From the NCBI GenBank assembly GCA_025765615.1, contig JAIVFJ010000148.1, positions 62,001 to 126,000 on the forward strand: a stretch of DNA of 64,000 bases, in the 5' to 3' direction. A program made the translations under genes and the position numbers. This document shows positions 21,274 to 31,465 of this stretch, in pieces. The notes under the pieces are model-generated. The model searched no databases. It saw only the letters and a list, made by a program, of their open reading frames with translations, and had not been told where the DNA came from. This DNA comes from Zopfochytrium polystomum. Lineage: Eukaryota > Chytridiomycota > Chytridiomycetes > Chytridiales > Chytridiaceae. Position 1 is the first letter of the stretch; the number at the start of each line of letters is the position of its first letter.

Positions 21274-24169
21274 ATGTCGGAAAACCGCGAAGACGAGGTC
21301 GGCCCGACGACGGAGACTGAACCTGTTGATGGTAGGGTGCACCACGAGGAGCCACGGTCCGATCAGTTAAAGGAGCAGCCAGAAGATCAAGCTCCTCCGT
21401 CAGTTGAGCAACCGCTGGATCAGGACCCGGGGGGATCGACATCGCAGGATCGATCAACAGCTGAGTCTGAAGGCCCGCCTGCTAGCCAGGAACAAGGTCC
21501 ATCGGGCAACCTGGAGGAGCTCAGCCAGGAGATCGCAAGCACGAACGATGAAGCGAGACAACCCACCGACGAGTCAGGCCCACCTCGCGCTACCGGAGAT
21601 CAGATCGCGGAGGGGCTGGTGGCGGAGGGGCCGGTGGCCGCCGCGGTGGATTTAGAAGCAGAAGCACAACCGACAGATCGCGTGGCCGACCACACAGACA
21701 ATCCGGCAACGCTTGGTTCACAGCTGGAGAGCATTCCTGCCGCGGTGACGGACGCTGTTGATAACATGCAGAATGATGCGATTCACGCTCATAGCGACGG
21801 CAAACCCCGAGAAGAAGATGCAGGGAAGACTCTTGAGCTTTTGCCACCATTACCGGCTCAGGCAGTGGAGTCCAAGAGTGAGGAAGTGGTCGTTGAAGGG
21901 ACTGTTGCGCGACCCGCCTTTGAAAACGCAGAAGGAGCCAGTCCTACAGCCGCACCTCCAAACCAAGGGGCAGCGCTCAACCAGCAACAGCCGCTTTCTA
22001 GACCTCTCGGACCAGATGAGATTGCCACAGATCTGTCCCAGTGGTACCGGAAAAGGTATCTCGGTGGATTTCGAAACAAGAAAACCGGAGTAGAGTACTT
22101 TCACGCGTTCTCGCAAACACCAACTGCTCAAGAGATCAAAGATGCTGTAAGACCGCACCACGTGTGTTTAGATTCTCTTACTTCCTCCTTTAGAAAGCTG
22201 CACCGAAATTTCACCGCGATACTCAAACGAAATACCTGCGAAACCGGTTGGCGCAATCGAAACGCGACGAAGCGACTCAAATGGTGCGTCCTCTAAGAAA
22301 CTTTGCTCTCTAACAACCTTTTCCAGGAAAAGCCGGGACTTCACATTTCGTCCGAAGACGACTACTTCATTGCGCCAAGACCATATTTTTCAGCGGAAGA
22401 TCATCACCGAATGATTGTCCAAAAGGTGAGCGAGGTTTGGTTCCATCGAATAGTTCTTGGCTCACCTGTGGAGGCAGGTGACCGTCATTCAATGTTTCGT
22501 GAGAAAATGTCTGGCAATCCAGTTGGCGAAGCAGCTGCGCATCGAGAGGGATTTGCGAATCAAAGCCATGGCAGCAGTAAGGGATCGCAGGCAAACACAC
22601 ATACCTTATCTCTGTTGTTATAGAAAGAACAGCGGCGAAAGCGCCTCGCCGAGAAGAAGCGCAAAAAAGAAATTGAGAGCCGCCTTCACCCAAAGTCCAC
22701 AAAAGACTTCGATATTTTGTACAACGGTCTTGAAAGTGAGCGGCAAATTGTGTGTTTGATATATTGACCTTCCGCTACAAAAAGATTGGCGGCTGCAAGA
22801 AACGGAAAAAATCAACAATGCGAACTACTCAGAGCCTGCGAGGCTGGCAGCCCTTGCAGATTTGATGGACCAAGAGGCTGTGCTTATTCAAAAGATTGAC
22901 AAATTGCGATCCGTTGCCTCCGAGGAGAATCGTGAACGGAGAATTGTAAAGCTTCTCGAGAAGGTAAGGAAAAGACCTCGAAATCATTGGATCTGATATT
23001 GCCCTGTTCACTGCAGATGGCCTCGCCAAAACGTTGGCCGGTGTACAAGGGTGGGGTTGTTCTCGTCGACACTCCAAATACAATTAGAGCAAGAGAGTTG
23101 CGTGATTTGTTCCATGCGCTCAATGTTGCAATACTGTCGGTCGACGAAAGGCTCCAAATTTTACTGCATGTAAAGTATACCGTGAAGGTGAGACAGTTTC
23201 TGGGTACTCCGAAATCTGAACTGCCTCAGGAATTCGACTGCAACCTTACACGAGAAATTGTAGAGCTTATTGATCGGGAGGGCGATCTCGTCAGTCGTGG
23301 ACGCGATCCTAAAAGCCTTGAAGGTACACCCCCGTCGTTTATTTTGGACAGGAATAAATGTGCGTGTAGGGCTCCGAAAGCGTATCAGCAATCTCTTTCT
23401 CCACTTCATTGAGACGCCGGAATTCAACCCGGAGGCCGCGCTGTATCAAAAGGTACATAATGCTGCACATATGTTGAATGCATTTTAATTTCTTTCAAAA
23501 CAGTTCCCCGAAGCCGGCCAGTCCTGGAAACGAGATCAAGCGGTCTACTACTGCCGAGGGTGCACGAAGTACCTCCCCTCCACCGACTTTTACCTCTCGA
23601 CCACAATGAAGCATCTCGGACGCTGCAAAAGCTGCACGATCCGCGAGAACCTCGCGACAAAACGCCAAGACGACGGCGCCTACGCCGAGATGCTCCACTC
23701 CGTCCGTGCTGCCGAAGCCGCGCGGCGGGCCGCGGCCGCCGCGAAAGAGGGCGAGGACGGCGTCGCCGAGGACCCGCACTACAACGCGATGAACCTGATG
23801 CAGGAGGCGGATATGCGTCACCTCGTCGAAAGCATTTGGGGGCGGCAGTCGTGCATCGGGGGCGGCCGCAACTTGGAGGACCTCGTGCTGGTGAGGTGGG
23901 ACGCTGCGTACGAGCTGACGCCGTGGAATTGCCTCCTGCTTACGCGGGCGGAAGCTGATCGGCATGAGGCTGGTGTGGGAGGAGAACACGGCGTCGACCC
24001 GGAAGAGCTTTACACTGATGACTTTGTGCGGAGTATCAGAGGCCGCCATTTGGCCGGACGACGTTACTTTTCGCAGCTCCCCGCGATGGAAAAGTACATC
24101 GCGAGGAAGTATGTGGAAGATGCCTCTGGGAAGTTGGTTCCTATCAGCCGAAAACTGAAGATCCGCTGA
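21274..24169 (+). CDS. IQUB: IQUB homologue, flagellar radial-spoke protein
   Basis: A nine-exon gene giving an uninterrupted 835-residue protein. Exons: 21274-22146, 22194-22283, 22327-22425, 22478-22576, 22624-22735, 22785-22963, 23017-23323, 23370-23452, 23504-24169. All junctions are GT..AG and all phases agree. Residues 1-260 are acidic, Glu/Pro/Ala-rich and disordered. Next come YLGGFRNKKTGVEYFHAFSQT and KFHRDTQT, both IQUB hallmarks, then FSAEDHHRMI. An IQ motif (VIQCFVRKCLAIQLAKQLR) and a Lys/Arg-rich helix follow. Later blocks are DFDILYNGLENWRLQE, LTREIVELIDREGDLVSRG, RKRISNLFLHFIETPEFNPE, and a four-Cys zinc ribbon (CRGC..CKSC). Human IQUB (791 residues) belongs to radial spoke RS1 of axonemes. 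The human ubiquitin-like domain is not recognisable here. The upstream GTG at 21247 is not used as start. Confidence 0.93.
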
Positions 24170-24431
24170 AATGATTGGCGTGCTAAAGTTCCTCTCCCTC
24201 GTTAATGCCCATTTTCGACAGTGACGGCACTTGGCCAGCTTTCGTCATTCGCACTGCGATGAAGGATCACAACTTTTGTTGAAAGCGTTTGCGACAATAT
24301 TAATTGAAGCAATCACCTTTTCTGGCTCTGTGATTACTATAAATAAGCCGCGATTCAAATGATTAACCTATGTTTTGTCATAACGCCATAGAAACGCGAA
24401 TCCACCAGCAAATTAAATTTTTCCGCTCGAA

Positions 24432-25442
24432 ATGGATGCAGCCAACGCGACGGCTGGATCAATCTCTGCTACTGTCTCATCTCCAACCCAAACGACCAGC
24501 AGCACGCAAGTCCCTTCACCGTCGCAACCACCAGCAGGATATGTGGCAGGTGCAGCCCCGATCGATGTGGGCCTTATGTCCAGCGCTTTTGCGATCGCCT
24601 CCCTCCTCTTTCTGTTTATGTCGTGGAAGCTCGCGACTTCCATCATCGCCACGGCGCGATCTTCCGGCAGAACTCGCTCGAATTTCAGCGGCGGCGATCT
24701 CGGTTTTGTCATTGTGGCGTTTTGTGCGAGCGCGTGCAACGAGTTCAAGTCTGCCGTTGCTCTCACCTACGCGGTCACGTTCTGGCTGGAGCCGCGTTTC
24801 CGATATTTCTGCGTCAATTTTGTGCTGTACTTTTCGATGGCGCTGCTATACTTTTTGTACGAGCGCCGCCTGGCGCTGCTGTTTGCAAACACGAACAGGA
24901 TCGCGTCGCTCGTGTTTGGGCTGCTGCTGAAGTTCCTTCTATTATTCTACATGGTTATCGCCATCGTCGTGACCACGTATTTCATGTCATACGCGAAGCA
25001 TACGGCAAGCGGTGGCTATACCTCGGCCCCACCTCAGGCGTGGTACTTGCGATCGACAATCTACGCCGCAGACATTGCCATCGGTGTTGTCATTCTCTCC
25101 GGCACGTTTGTTGCTCTGCTTGCCATCCTGCAGACACATAGAGATCACAGCTCGCAAAAGACACCCTTCTTCAAAGTGGTGCTCGGATCAGACTGCCTCA
25201 AATTCATCTTTATCGCCGCCATCGAAGCTTACAAGCTTGCGAATGCGTCGGATCCGGCTAACCTTCTTGGTGCCCTACCCACGGGGAACAACGGGTTCCA
25301 ACATTTGATCGACAACGTGAAGATGGCTTTGATGACGGCAAGCCTATTTGCGCCGGTTGTCGTGGTGAAGATTGTCGAAACCACGAACTTGCACAAGGCA
25401 AAATCATCCAATGGCCTCTCTGGTGGACTTTCTCTCAGTTAG
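24432..25442 (+). CDS. orphan multi-pass membrane protein (copy 1)
   Basis: An intronless gene for 336 residues. A Ser/Thr/Gln/Pro-rich N-terminus of about 40 residues is followed by about seven hydrophobic segments (near residues 45-67, 95-115, 128-155, 160-192, 208-235, 250-268 and 290-310). The C-terminus is short and polar. No signal peptide is visible. I recognise no family: no RTA1, opsin retinal-lysine context or GPCR DRY motif. The copy at 26061-27083 shares AGYVAGAAPIDVGLMS-type, PPQAWYL, SGTFVALL, VLGSDC, AAIEAYKLAN and LPTGNNGFQH motifs, so these mark the family. Both copies have no frame damage, suggesting both are functional. A role as an orphan receptor, channel or transporter is open. 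Confidence 0.8.
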   Translation: MDAANATAGSISATVSSPTQTTSSTQVPSPSQPPAGYVAGAAPIDVGLMSSAFAIASLLFLFMSWKLATSIIATARSSGRTRSNFSGGDLGFVIVAFCASACNEFKSAVALTYAVTFWLEPRFRYFCVNFVLYFSMALLYFLYERRLALLFANTNRIASLVFGLLLKFLLLFYMVIAIVVTTYFMSYAKHTASGGYTSAPPQAWYLRSTIYAADIAIGVVILSGTFVALLAILQTHRDHSSQKTPFFKVVLGSDCLKFIFIAAIEAYKLANASDPANLLGALPTGNNGFQHLIDNVKMALMTASLFAPVVVVKIVETTNLHKAKSSNGLSGGLSLS

Positions 25443-25839
25443 GCTCGATTTGATCCCAGTGGACGGAAATGTTCCATTAAACCTGTGCCGGACGCAAAAT
25501 ACATTGAAAATAGGTCAAATACTTGAAGCTTCTTCGTACTATGTTTCCTTTTACCGGCAAAAGCAACGCTAAATATACTTTTATGCAAGTTGAGCCGACA
25601 TCATCCATTCAGGACGCACGTCGATTGGTCGTCATGATGAAATTGAATGCGGTTTTCTTAACCTAAGTACGAAGCACTTCTGTATCGGCCTAAATCAAAC
25701 ACCAGTCTTTTGCGCATGGCTGATTTCTACCAAACCGTGAATAAATAACACTGGAACAACTGATTTACTATAAAGTTTAACTACTTTGGAATAGGGCAGT
25801 TCTTAACCTTCGGGCAAAGTTCATCACAACACCGAACTA

Positions 25840-25887
25840 GTCAAATCCACCAACCTCAAATCCACCAACCTCAAATCCACCAACGGT
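25840..25887 (+). repeat. three tandem 15-bp repeats
   Basis: The unit TCAAATCCACCAACC recurs three times in the spacer between the two membrane-protein genes. Confidence 0.8.
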
Positions 25888-26060
25888 TCCCACAACGAGA
25901 ACCTCCCGCTGCCAACTGTCAATTTTGTCGTTTGAGATAGTAGAGTCGAGACTGGCCAAATGCCTGTCAATTCTTCACAAAATTGCTGATAAACCCCCTC
26001 ACAATCGACCAAAAAAAAGTAAAACAAAAACACTTGCAAACACGGGCGGATACCATCAAT

Positions 26061-27083
26061 ATGTCGTCGACGACTTCCACCCTATCATCAGAGCCTTCAG
26101 CGTCGCCGACTCAAGCTCCTGTCGCCGTTGGCTTTGTCGCAGGGGCAGCCAAGATAGACGTTGGCCTCATGTCACTCGCGTTTTCCATGGCGTCTCTTCT
26201 TCTCATTACAATGACGTGGAAGCTCTTATCAGCCGTCTTCGGAGGCGCGGGTAATCACGGCAAGACTTCTTCATCGAGCAGCAAGGGCAGCTTCAGCATC
26301 ACGCTGGTGGCGTTCATCGCAAGCGCGTTCCTGGAAGTGAAGTCGGCCGTCGCCCTCACCTACACTCTTACACTTTGGCTGAACCCGCAATTCCGTTACT
26401 TCAGCGTCTACTTTATGCTACATTGCCCAATGGTCTTACTCTATTTCCTATACGAACAGCGACTGGGGCTCCTTTTCTCGCTGAACAAGAAAGTCGGCAC
26501 GGTTGTGCTCATGTGGACACTTCGCTTCTTGATCTTACTCTACTTTGTCGTCACTGTGGTCACCACCGGCTACTTTATCGCGTACGCCAAGAACACTACT
26601 ACAGGCGGATACGGCTCGTCCCCGCCGCAAGCCTGGTACCTCAAACTGATCCTCTACGTTGCCGACGTGTCTATCGACACCGTGATTCTTTGCGGCACGT
26701 TCGTGGCGCTGCTCGAGATTCTGCAGGCGCAAACGGCGATCGGTTCAAGGGGAAAGCCCATCTTCCAAGCGATTCTGGGTTCAGACTGCTTCAGATTCTT
26801 GATCATCGCGGCAATCGAAGCGTACAAGCTTGCCAACACCACCGACCCCACTGCCCTCTTGGGCACGCTGCCGACCGGGAACACGGGGTTCCAGCACGTC
26901 ATCGACAACTTGAAGGTGATCCTGATGACGGCCAACTTGTTCGCTCCGGCTGCCGTTGCAAAAGTTGTGGTGTCCGTCAATTCCAACTCGCCAAGCAAAT
27001 CGGATTCGCGCAACGGTCCCTCCAGCGCCAACGTTACGGTTACGGCTCCGGGGCCTTCTTTGAAGGCAGACTCCGCGGCATAG
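26061..27083 (+). CDS. orphan multi-pass membrane protein (copy 2)
   Basis: A tandem paralogue of the preceding gene, encoding 340 residues from the ATG at 26061. Conserved blocks are VGFVAGAAKIDVGLMS, KSAVALTYTLTLWL, FRYFSVYFMLHCPMVLLYFL, PPQAWYLKLILY, CGTFVALLEIL, ILGSDCFRF, IAAIEAYKLANT and LPTGNTGFQHVIDNLK. Predicted topology is about seven membrane helices with a Ser/Asn-rich C-terminal tail of about 35 residues, longer than in copy 1. Divergence is greatest in the N-terminal leader, the loop after helix 1 and the tail. An ancient duplication with both copies maintained is the simplest reading. Function is unknown. Confidence 0.8.
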   Translation: MSSTTSTLSSEPSASPTQAPVAVGFVAGAAKIDVGLMSLAFSMASLLLITMTWKLLSAVFGGAGNHGKTSSSSSKGSFSITLVAFIASAFLEVKSAVALTYTLTLWLNPQFRYFSVYFMLHCPMVLLYFLYEQRLGLLFSLNKKVGTVVLMWTLRFLILLYFVVTVVTTGYFIAYAKNTTTGGYGSSPPQAWYLKLILYVADVSIDTVILCGTFVALLEILQAQTAIGSRGKPIFQAILGSDCFRFLIIAAIEAYKLANTTDPTALLGTLPTGNTGFQHVIDNLKVILMTANLFAPAAVAKVVVSVNSNSPSKSDSRNGPSSANVTVTAPGPSLKADSAA

Positions 27084-27397
27084 GTTGGAAGTAGTCGGAC
27101 AGCATCAAATTCACATGACGAAAGACAATGAGGTTCCAGCGAATAGACTAATCTAGAAAAGAATAAACCCGGTCCCGCAATATGATGGGCAGCAAGGACT
27201 GGCAATTTTCCTTCTACCTTAGAATCTATGGGCTAACTTTGAAAACAGAAGGCGGCAAGGAGTGCTCCCGCTGAAAATGGAGCGGCTGCATCATCAGAAA
27301 CGAAATAAAGGAGGTGTCAAAAGGAGTGAGGCAAATGAAACTTCCCCCAAAGTAACGAGCGAAGGCCCACAAACGACAAACTCGACGCGTTTGAAAG
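27084..27397. other. intergenic, shared 3' flanks
   Basis: Convergent 3' ends of the second membrane-protein gene (+) and the Hsp40 gene (-). Nothing else is recognised. Confidence 0.5.
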
Positions 27398-29020
27398 TCA
27401 GAGTTCGGTCCTTGCCCCAGTCGCATCAGTAACGCCTACTTTCTCCTTTCGCCCCCTCAAACCCCTCCGAATTTCATCCGACACCCGCTCCCACTCGACC
27501 AGCTTGTCGCAAGACGGCATCGGCATCGCCTGAGCCTTCTTTAACCTCTCTTCGTGCACGCCAAACAATGTGTACGCCCCCGCAATGTGCTGGCTCCTGT
27601 ACTGCCTCTCCCGCGAACACGAGTGGCGTAGGTTGTTGAGCATGTGGGATTCGACCAGGTTGTCGAGGGCCTCCACTCGGCGTGGAGAGGTGTCGTACTT
27701 TTTCGACGTCCACTCAGTGGGAGAGACAAAGTACGCAACATTGTGGTTTGGGGTGCTGCGAGGGAGGCTGTACGTGCGAGTGCGTTCGAAAGAAAAGGTC
27801 GCTGCGTTATTGGTTGAGTCGCCAATGAAGCTGGAGAATATGGAGAAGGCGAAAATAATGAGGAAGGGGAGGAATTGCAGGAGCTGGGTGGTGACGGGGA
27901 CGGCTTGTTGGTTTTGGGCGTGTTGGTGTTGACGCCTTTGGAAGGCGGGGTTTTGCTGGAAACGGAACTGGCGACGGAAGTGGGGGCCGGCGCTAAAGTG
28001 AATTCCTGGCGACGTCGGGAAAAGAATCAGCAGTCATATTTATCGAAAGCGGCCCGGCTGACACACCTCCACCGCCCCCAAGATCGGCGAAGAACATGTT
28101 GAAGAGATCTTCCGGGCTGATCTCCTCGCCAAAGCCACCACGTTGGAACGCGGCACTCGGCCCGCCTCCGCTGGTGCTGGCCGCAGATCGTCCCGCCGAT
28201 GACTCAGGGTCGATACCGAATCGGTCGTACTGCTCCTTCTTCCGCTCATCACCAAGCACAGCGAAGGCATGGCCGATCGCCTTGAAAGCCTCGTCAGTTC
28301 CTGGTGCGCCACACTTATCTGGGTGGAACTGGAGCGCCAGCTGGGGTGACAAGGAAGCTGAGTAGACGATGGAAGCACGATCAAAGCAGCACCACGTCCT
28401 TCACCTTGCGGTACGCTTTTTTGATATCAGGAGTCAGAGCACCCCTTTTTCGAGGCCCAAAATGCCGTACAGATCGCCTTTCGCTTTGACCCTCTGAATC
28501 CGTTTGATTCCTTCGACTTGATCTGGGGTGTACGGTCTGGAAGGCGCTGCTTCTGGCTGCGTTCGAACTTGACGAGGAAGAGGTCGAAGAGGAAGGAGAG
28601 GACGCGGCAGGTCTTGGAGCAGATGAAGGTGATGATGACGATGATGAAGAAGAGGAGGAAGAGGATGATCCATTTCGTGCGCTGCAGACGCTGCCCCCGA
28701 GTCTCGCGCCTTTTCCAGAGTTTCGAGCTGCCAATTGGAAGCGATCAAGGAGCGATCAGCCTTGCCCATCGCAAAGATCCGCAATCTCAGGCCTTCAACC
28801 AGCCTAAAGGCGGGCACTCGAAAAACCCTTTGTAGATCAAACACAAGGTAACGTACCCAGCTGTAGCCATCAGGGTGATTCCGGCCAGGGTCAGGCTCTT
28901 CTTTGCAAACTTGATGGCCCCATCGACATCGCCCGCTTCAAACTTTTTCTTCGACACGTCCAAGCATCGCAGTGCCTCGTCGCGATTCGCGTTGCTGGTG
29001 CTGGTGCTGCTGCTGCTCAT
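27398..29020 (-). CDS. DNAJB12/DNAJB14-type membrane Hsp40
   Basis: A J-domain co-chaperone of the ER membrane. Start is the ATG at 29018-29020. The N-terminus (DEALRCLDVSKKKFEAGDVDGAIKFAKKS in two parts) matches the family's TPR-like leader. A Ser-rich linker follows, then TPDQVEGIKRIQRVKAKGDLYGILGLEKG and KKAYRK. An intron of about 60 bp splits the J domain, followed by LALQFHPDK with the HPD motif and FKAIGHAFAVLGDERKKEQYDRFG. A Gly-rich part follows (EEISPEDLFNMFF). A transmembrane segment (FLPFLIIFAFSIFSSFI, near 27840) precedes the DUF1977 region (RTYSLPRSTPNHNVAYFVS). One frame change is needed at the C4 run of 28442-28445 and probably one in the Ser-rich linker. It recruits Hsp70 to the ER surface for quality control of membrane proteins. 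It is head-to-head with the peroxidase gene, 484 bp apart. Confidence 0.85.
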
Positions 29021-29504
29021 GATGCGATCGGTTGCAGGGCTGGCGGCGGGCGCGGATCTAACGCAAATTAATTGTTCGTTGTGGTTTGACAAGGGCAACG
29101 TGTACTTTCCCGAAAACGACCACCCGAGATGAACCCAGCCCTCCTCAAGTTCCAATGTGCGGTATGTAATATCTCCAAAACTCTGTTACCCCAGACCGCG
29201 CGCCCAGCTACCACCTTCGGCCAGCCACCCCCAGCCACCCCACTTCTCCTCAATTCAACTATCACCCTTTGTCTCTTTCTTCTTCGCTCCCAAGTACTTC
29301 ATTTTCCAAGTGCTGCTGAGCTCCGTCCCCCAGCGCCCCCTCGGGTTTCCACTGTGTTCTGAAAGGTCGCAACGCAATGCGACAGTGGGGCTGGCCTCTC
29401 AGTTGTCCCCGGTGACGTCATCACTCGGCATGTGGAGGCCGAGTTGGGCCGACACAGAAAATTTGAGAAAAACAAAACCAGAGAAAAAATCTCCTTCCAA
29501 CACC

Positions 29505-30720
29505 ATGGCGTCCAACCTTCCCTCCAAGTACCAGGCCGTCGCGCGCGACATCCAGGGCATCCTCAAGAAGCCCGAGTGGGACGACGGCTCGCTCGGCCCC
29601 GTCCTGGGTGAGTCTCCCTACTACCCGCCTATGCATTCGTCCATCGATTGTTTGGTCGCGATATGGGTTGGAATCCTCAGCTCGCTGATCCGATCTCGCG
29701 TTTCGCGTCCCGCTTTCCCCCGATCCCCCAACAGTCCGCCTGGCTTGGCATGCCTCGGGCACCTACTCCAAGCACGATGGCTCCGGCGGCTCCAACGGCG
29801 CCACGATGCGCTTCAAGCCAGAATCCACTGACGGCGCGAACGCAGGTCTGGAGAAGGCGCGGTAAGGATGCCAACAATCACTCTTCAGAATCAGATCGAA
29901 GTCGGAGACTGAAAATTGTCGAATGATCCGTCCCACCCCAGCGCCTTCTTGGAACCCATCAAACAGAAGCACCCTTGGATCTCCTACGCTGATCTGTGGA
30001 CCCTTGCCGGAGTCGTTGCCATCGCTGCCATGGGAGGACCCCTCGTTCCGTGGACCCCTGGTTTGTTGACTTTGTCCGACAGAGTTGACCTCCGAATGCT
30101 GATCTTCTCTCGAGGCCGCACCGACAAGGACCCCAAAACTGTCACCACCAAGGAGATTCCTCCTAACGGCAGGCTTCCGGACGCTTCACAAGGCGCACAG
30201 CACATTCGGGACGTCTTCTACCGCATGGGCTTCAACGACAAAGACATCGTCGCGCTTTCCGGTGCTCACACTTTGGGTCGATGCCACACCGATCGCAGCG
30301 GCTACAGCGGACGTGAGCTTCAGTTTGATTTATTGTAAAGTTTGGCCGTCCCTTTAACGCTTACTTTTTTCAGCGTGGACCAACACCCCCGACCGTTTCT
30401 CCAACCAGTACTTCAAGCTCTTGACGACGGTGGAGTGGAAGAAGAAGAAATGGGACGGACCGGAACAATACGCGGACCCTGACGATGAACTGATGATGCT
30501 TCCCACCGACATGGCGCTCATCTGGGACCCCAAGTTCAAGCCGATTGTCGAGCTGTACGCCAAGGATAAAGATGCCTTTTACAAAGGTTCGTGTTGGTGA
30601 TTTGTGCTGCGTTGCTCTCCTTGCACTTACTCATTATTTAACCTCCTTGAAGACTTTGCCTCTGCATTCTCGAAGCTTCTTGATCTCGGTGTCAAGCGTT
30701 CGGCTGGCTCCAAGCTGTGA
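29505..30720 (+). CDS. CCP1: cytochrome c peroxidase (class I haem peroxidase)
   Basis: A six-exon gene that reduces hydrogen peroxide using cytochrome c. Exon 1 is 29505-29607 and exon 2 starts at 29735. Later introns include 30061-30114 and 30316-30374. Exon 2 gives the distal site [20 protein letters not shown] (Arg48, Trp51 and His52 equivalents). Exon 4 gives the proximal site [19 protein letters not shown] (His175 equivalent). The next exon starts with the Trp191 equivalent in GPW, the residue that carries the compound I radical and distinguishes true CCP activity. The Asp235 equivalent is in [12 protein letters not shown]. The protein begins [16 protein letters not shown], with no mitochondrial presequence, so it resembles the short, non-mitochondrial fungal forms. 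No frame damage was found. Confidence 0.9.
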
Positions 30721-31465
30721 AGCTGGGTCTGATTGAAAAGGAGTATGTAATAAAGCACGGTCCAATGAAATTGGGAGATTGGGCGACTGGTCGAAAACTT
30801 TCGGCTAATTCTTTTGGGAGGTGCGCCAGCATCTTCCCACGACGTCCTACTTCGAGCTTGAGGCTGCGTGCCTGCAGTTCCGGCAATCCACAGTGGAGTG
30901 CGGATTTGAGCTCGAAGGGATGTCAGAAATCCGTAGCATCCCCGTTTGTGCAGTGATCGCGTCTTGCCCAGATGATCGTTTATCGTGTCAGACAACTGCA
31001 TGGTACCAACGACGGCCAATCTGTATATTGAACAGGACAGGCCTTTCCCCACGGGCTTGCTTAGCGAAGATTATGGACGATCGTCCAAACAACGAGGGAC
31101 AAGAACAAACGTTTATTAAATTAGACTAGGCCCCACTTCATTTCAATCCGCTGCAAACTTTCTCGCCAGCGCATCAACGAGCTGTTGGATCTGAGCGGCT
31201 AAGTTTGTGATGCGACTATTTCCGGAATCTCAGCTACAGCTGCTGAGCATCACTGGCCACGCATCTGCACCATCCAAGCCGCGATGCCGTGTTGAAGGGG
31301 GAGATTTTGCAGCATCAATGCTATGCCGTCCTTGCGAAGACTCCCTGCACGCTGCCAATGCGATTCTTTGTCACGCTTTTGCAATATTAGCGATGTTTCA
31401 TGCGCTTGATCATCTGAATGTTGCGATGGGCACGATGGGCTTTTTCAGCAGCACCTTACTTGGAT
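30721..31465. other. intergenic, nothing recognised
   Basis: 745 bp between the peroxidase stop and the next start. No conserved coding or repeat signal was seen. Confidence 0.5.

Noticed and set aside
25840..25887. CRISPR-like or regulatory array
   Set aside because: Only three adjacent 15-bp units with no spacers in a eukaryotic context; a simple tandem repeat.
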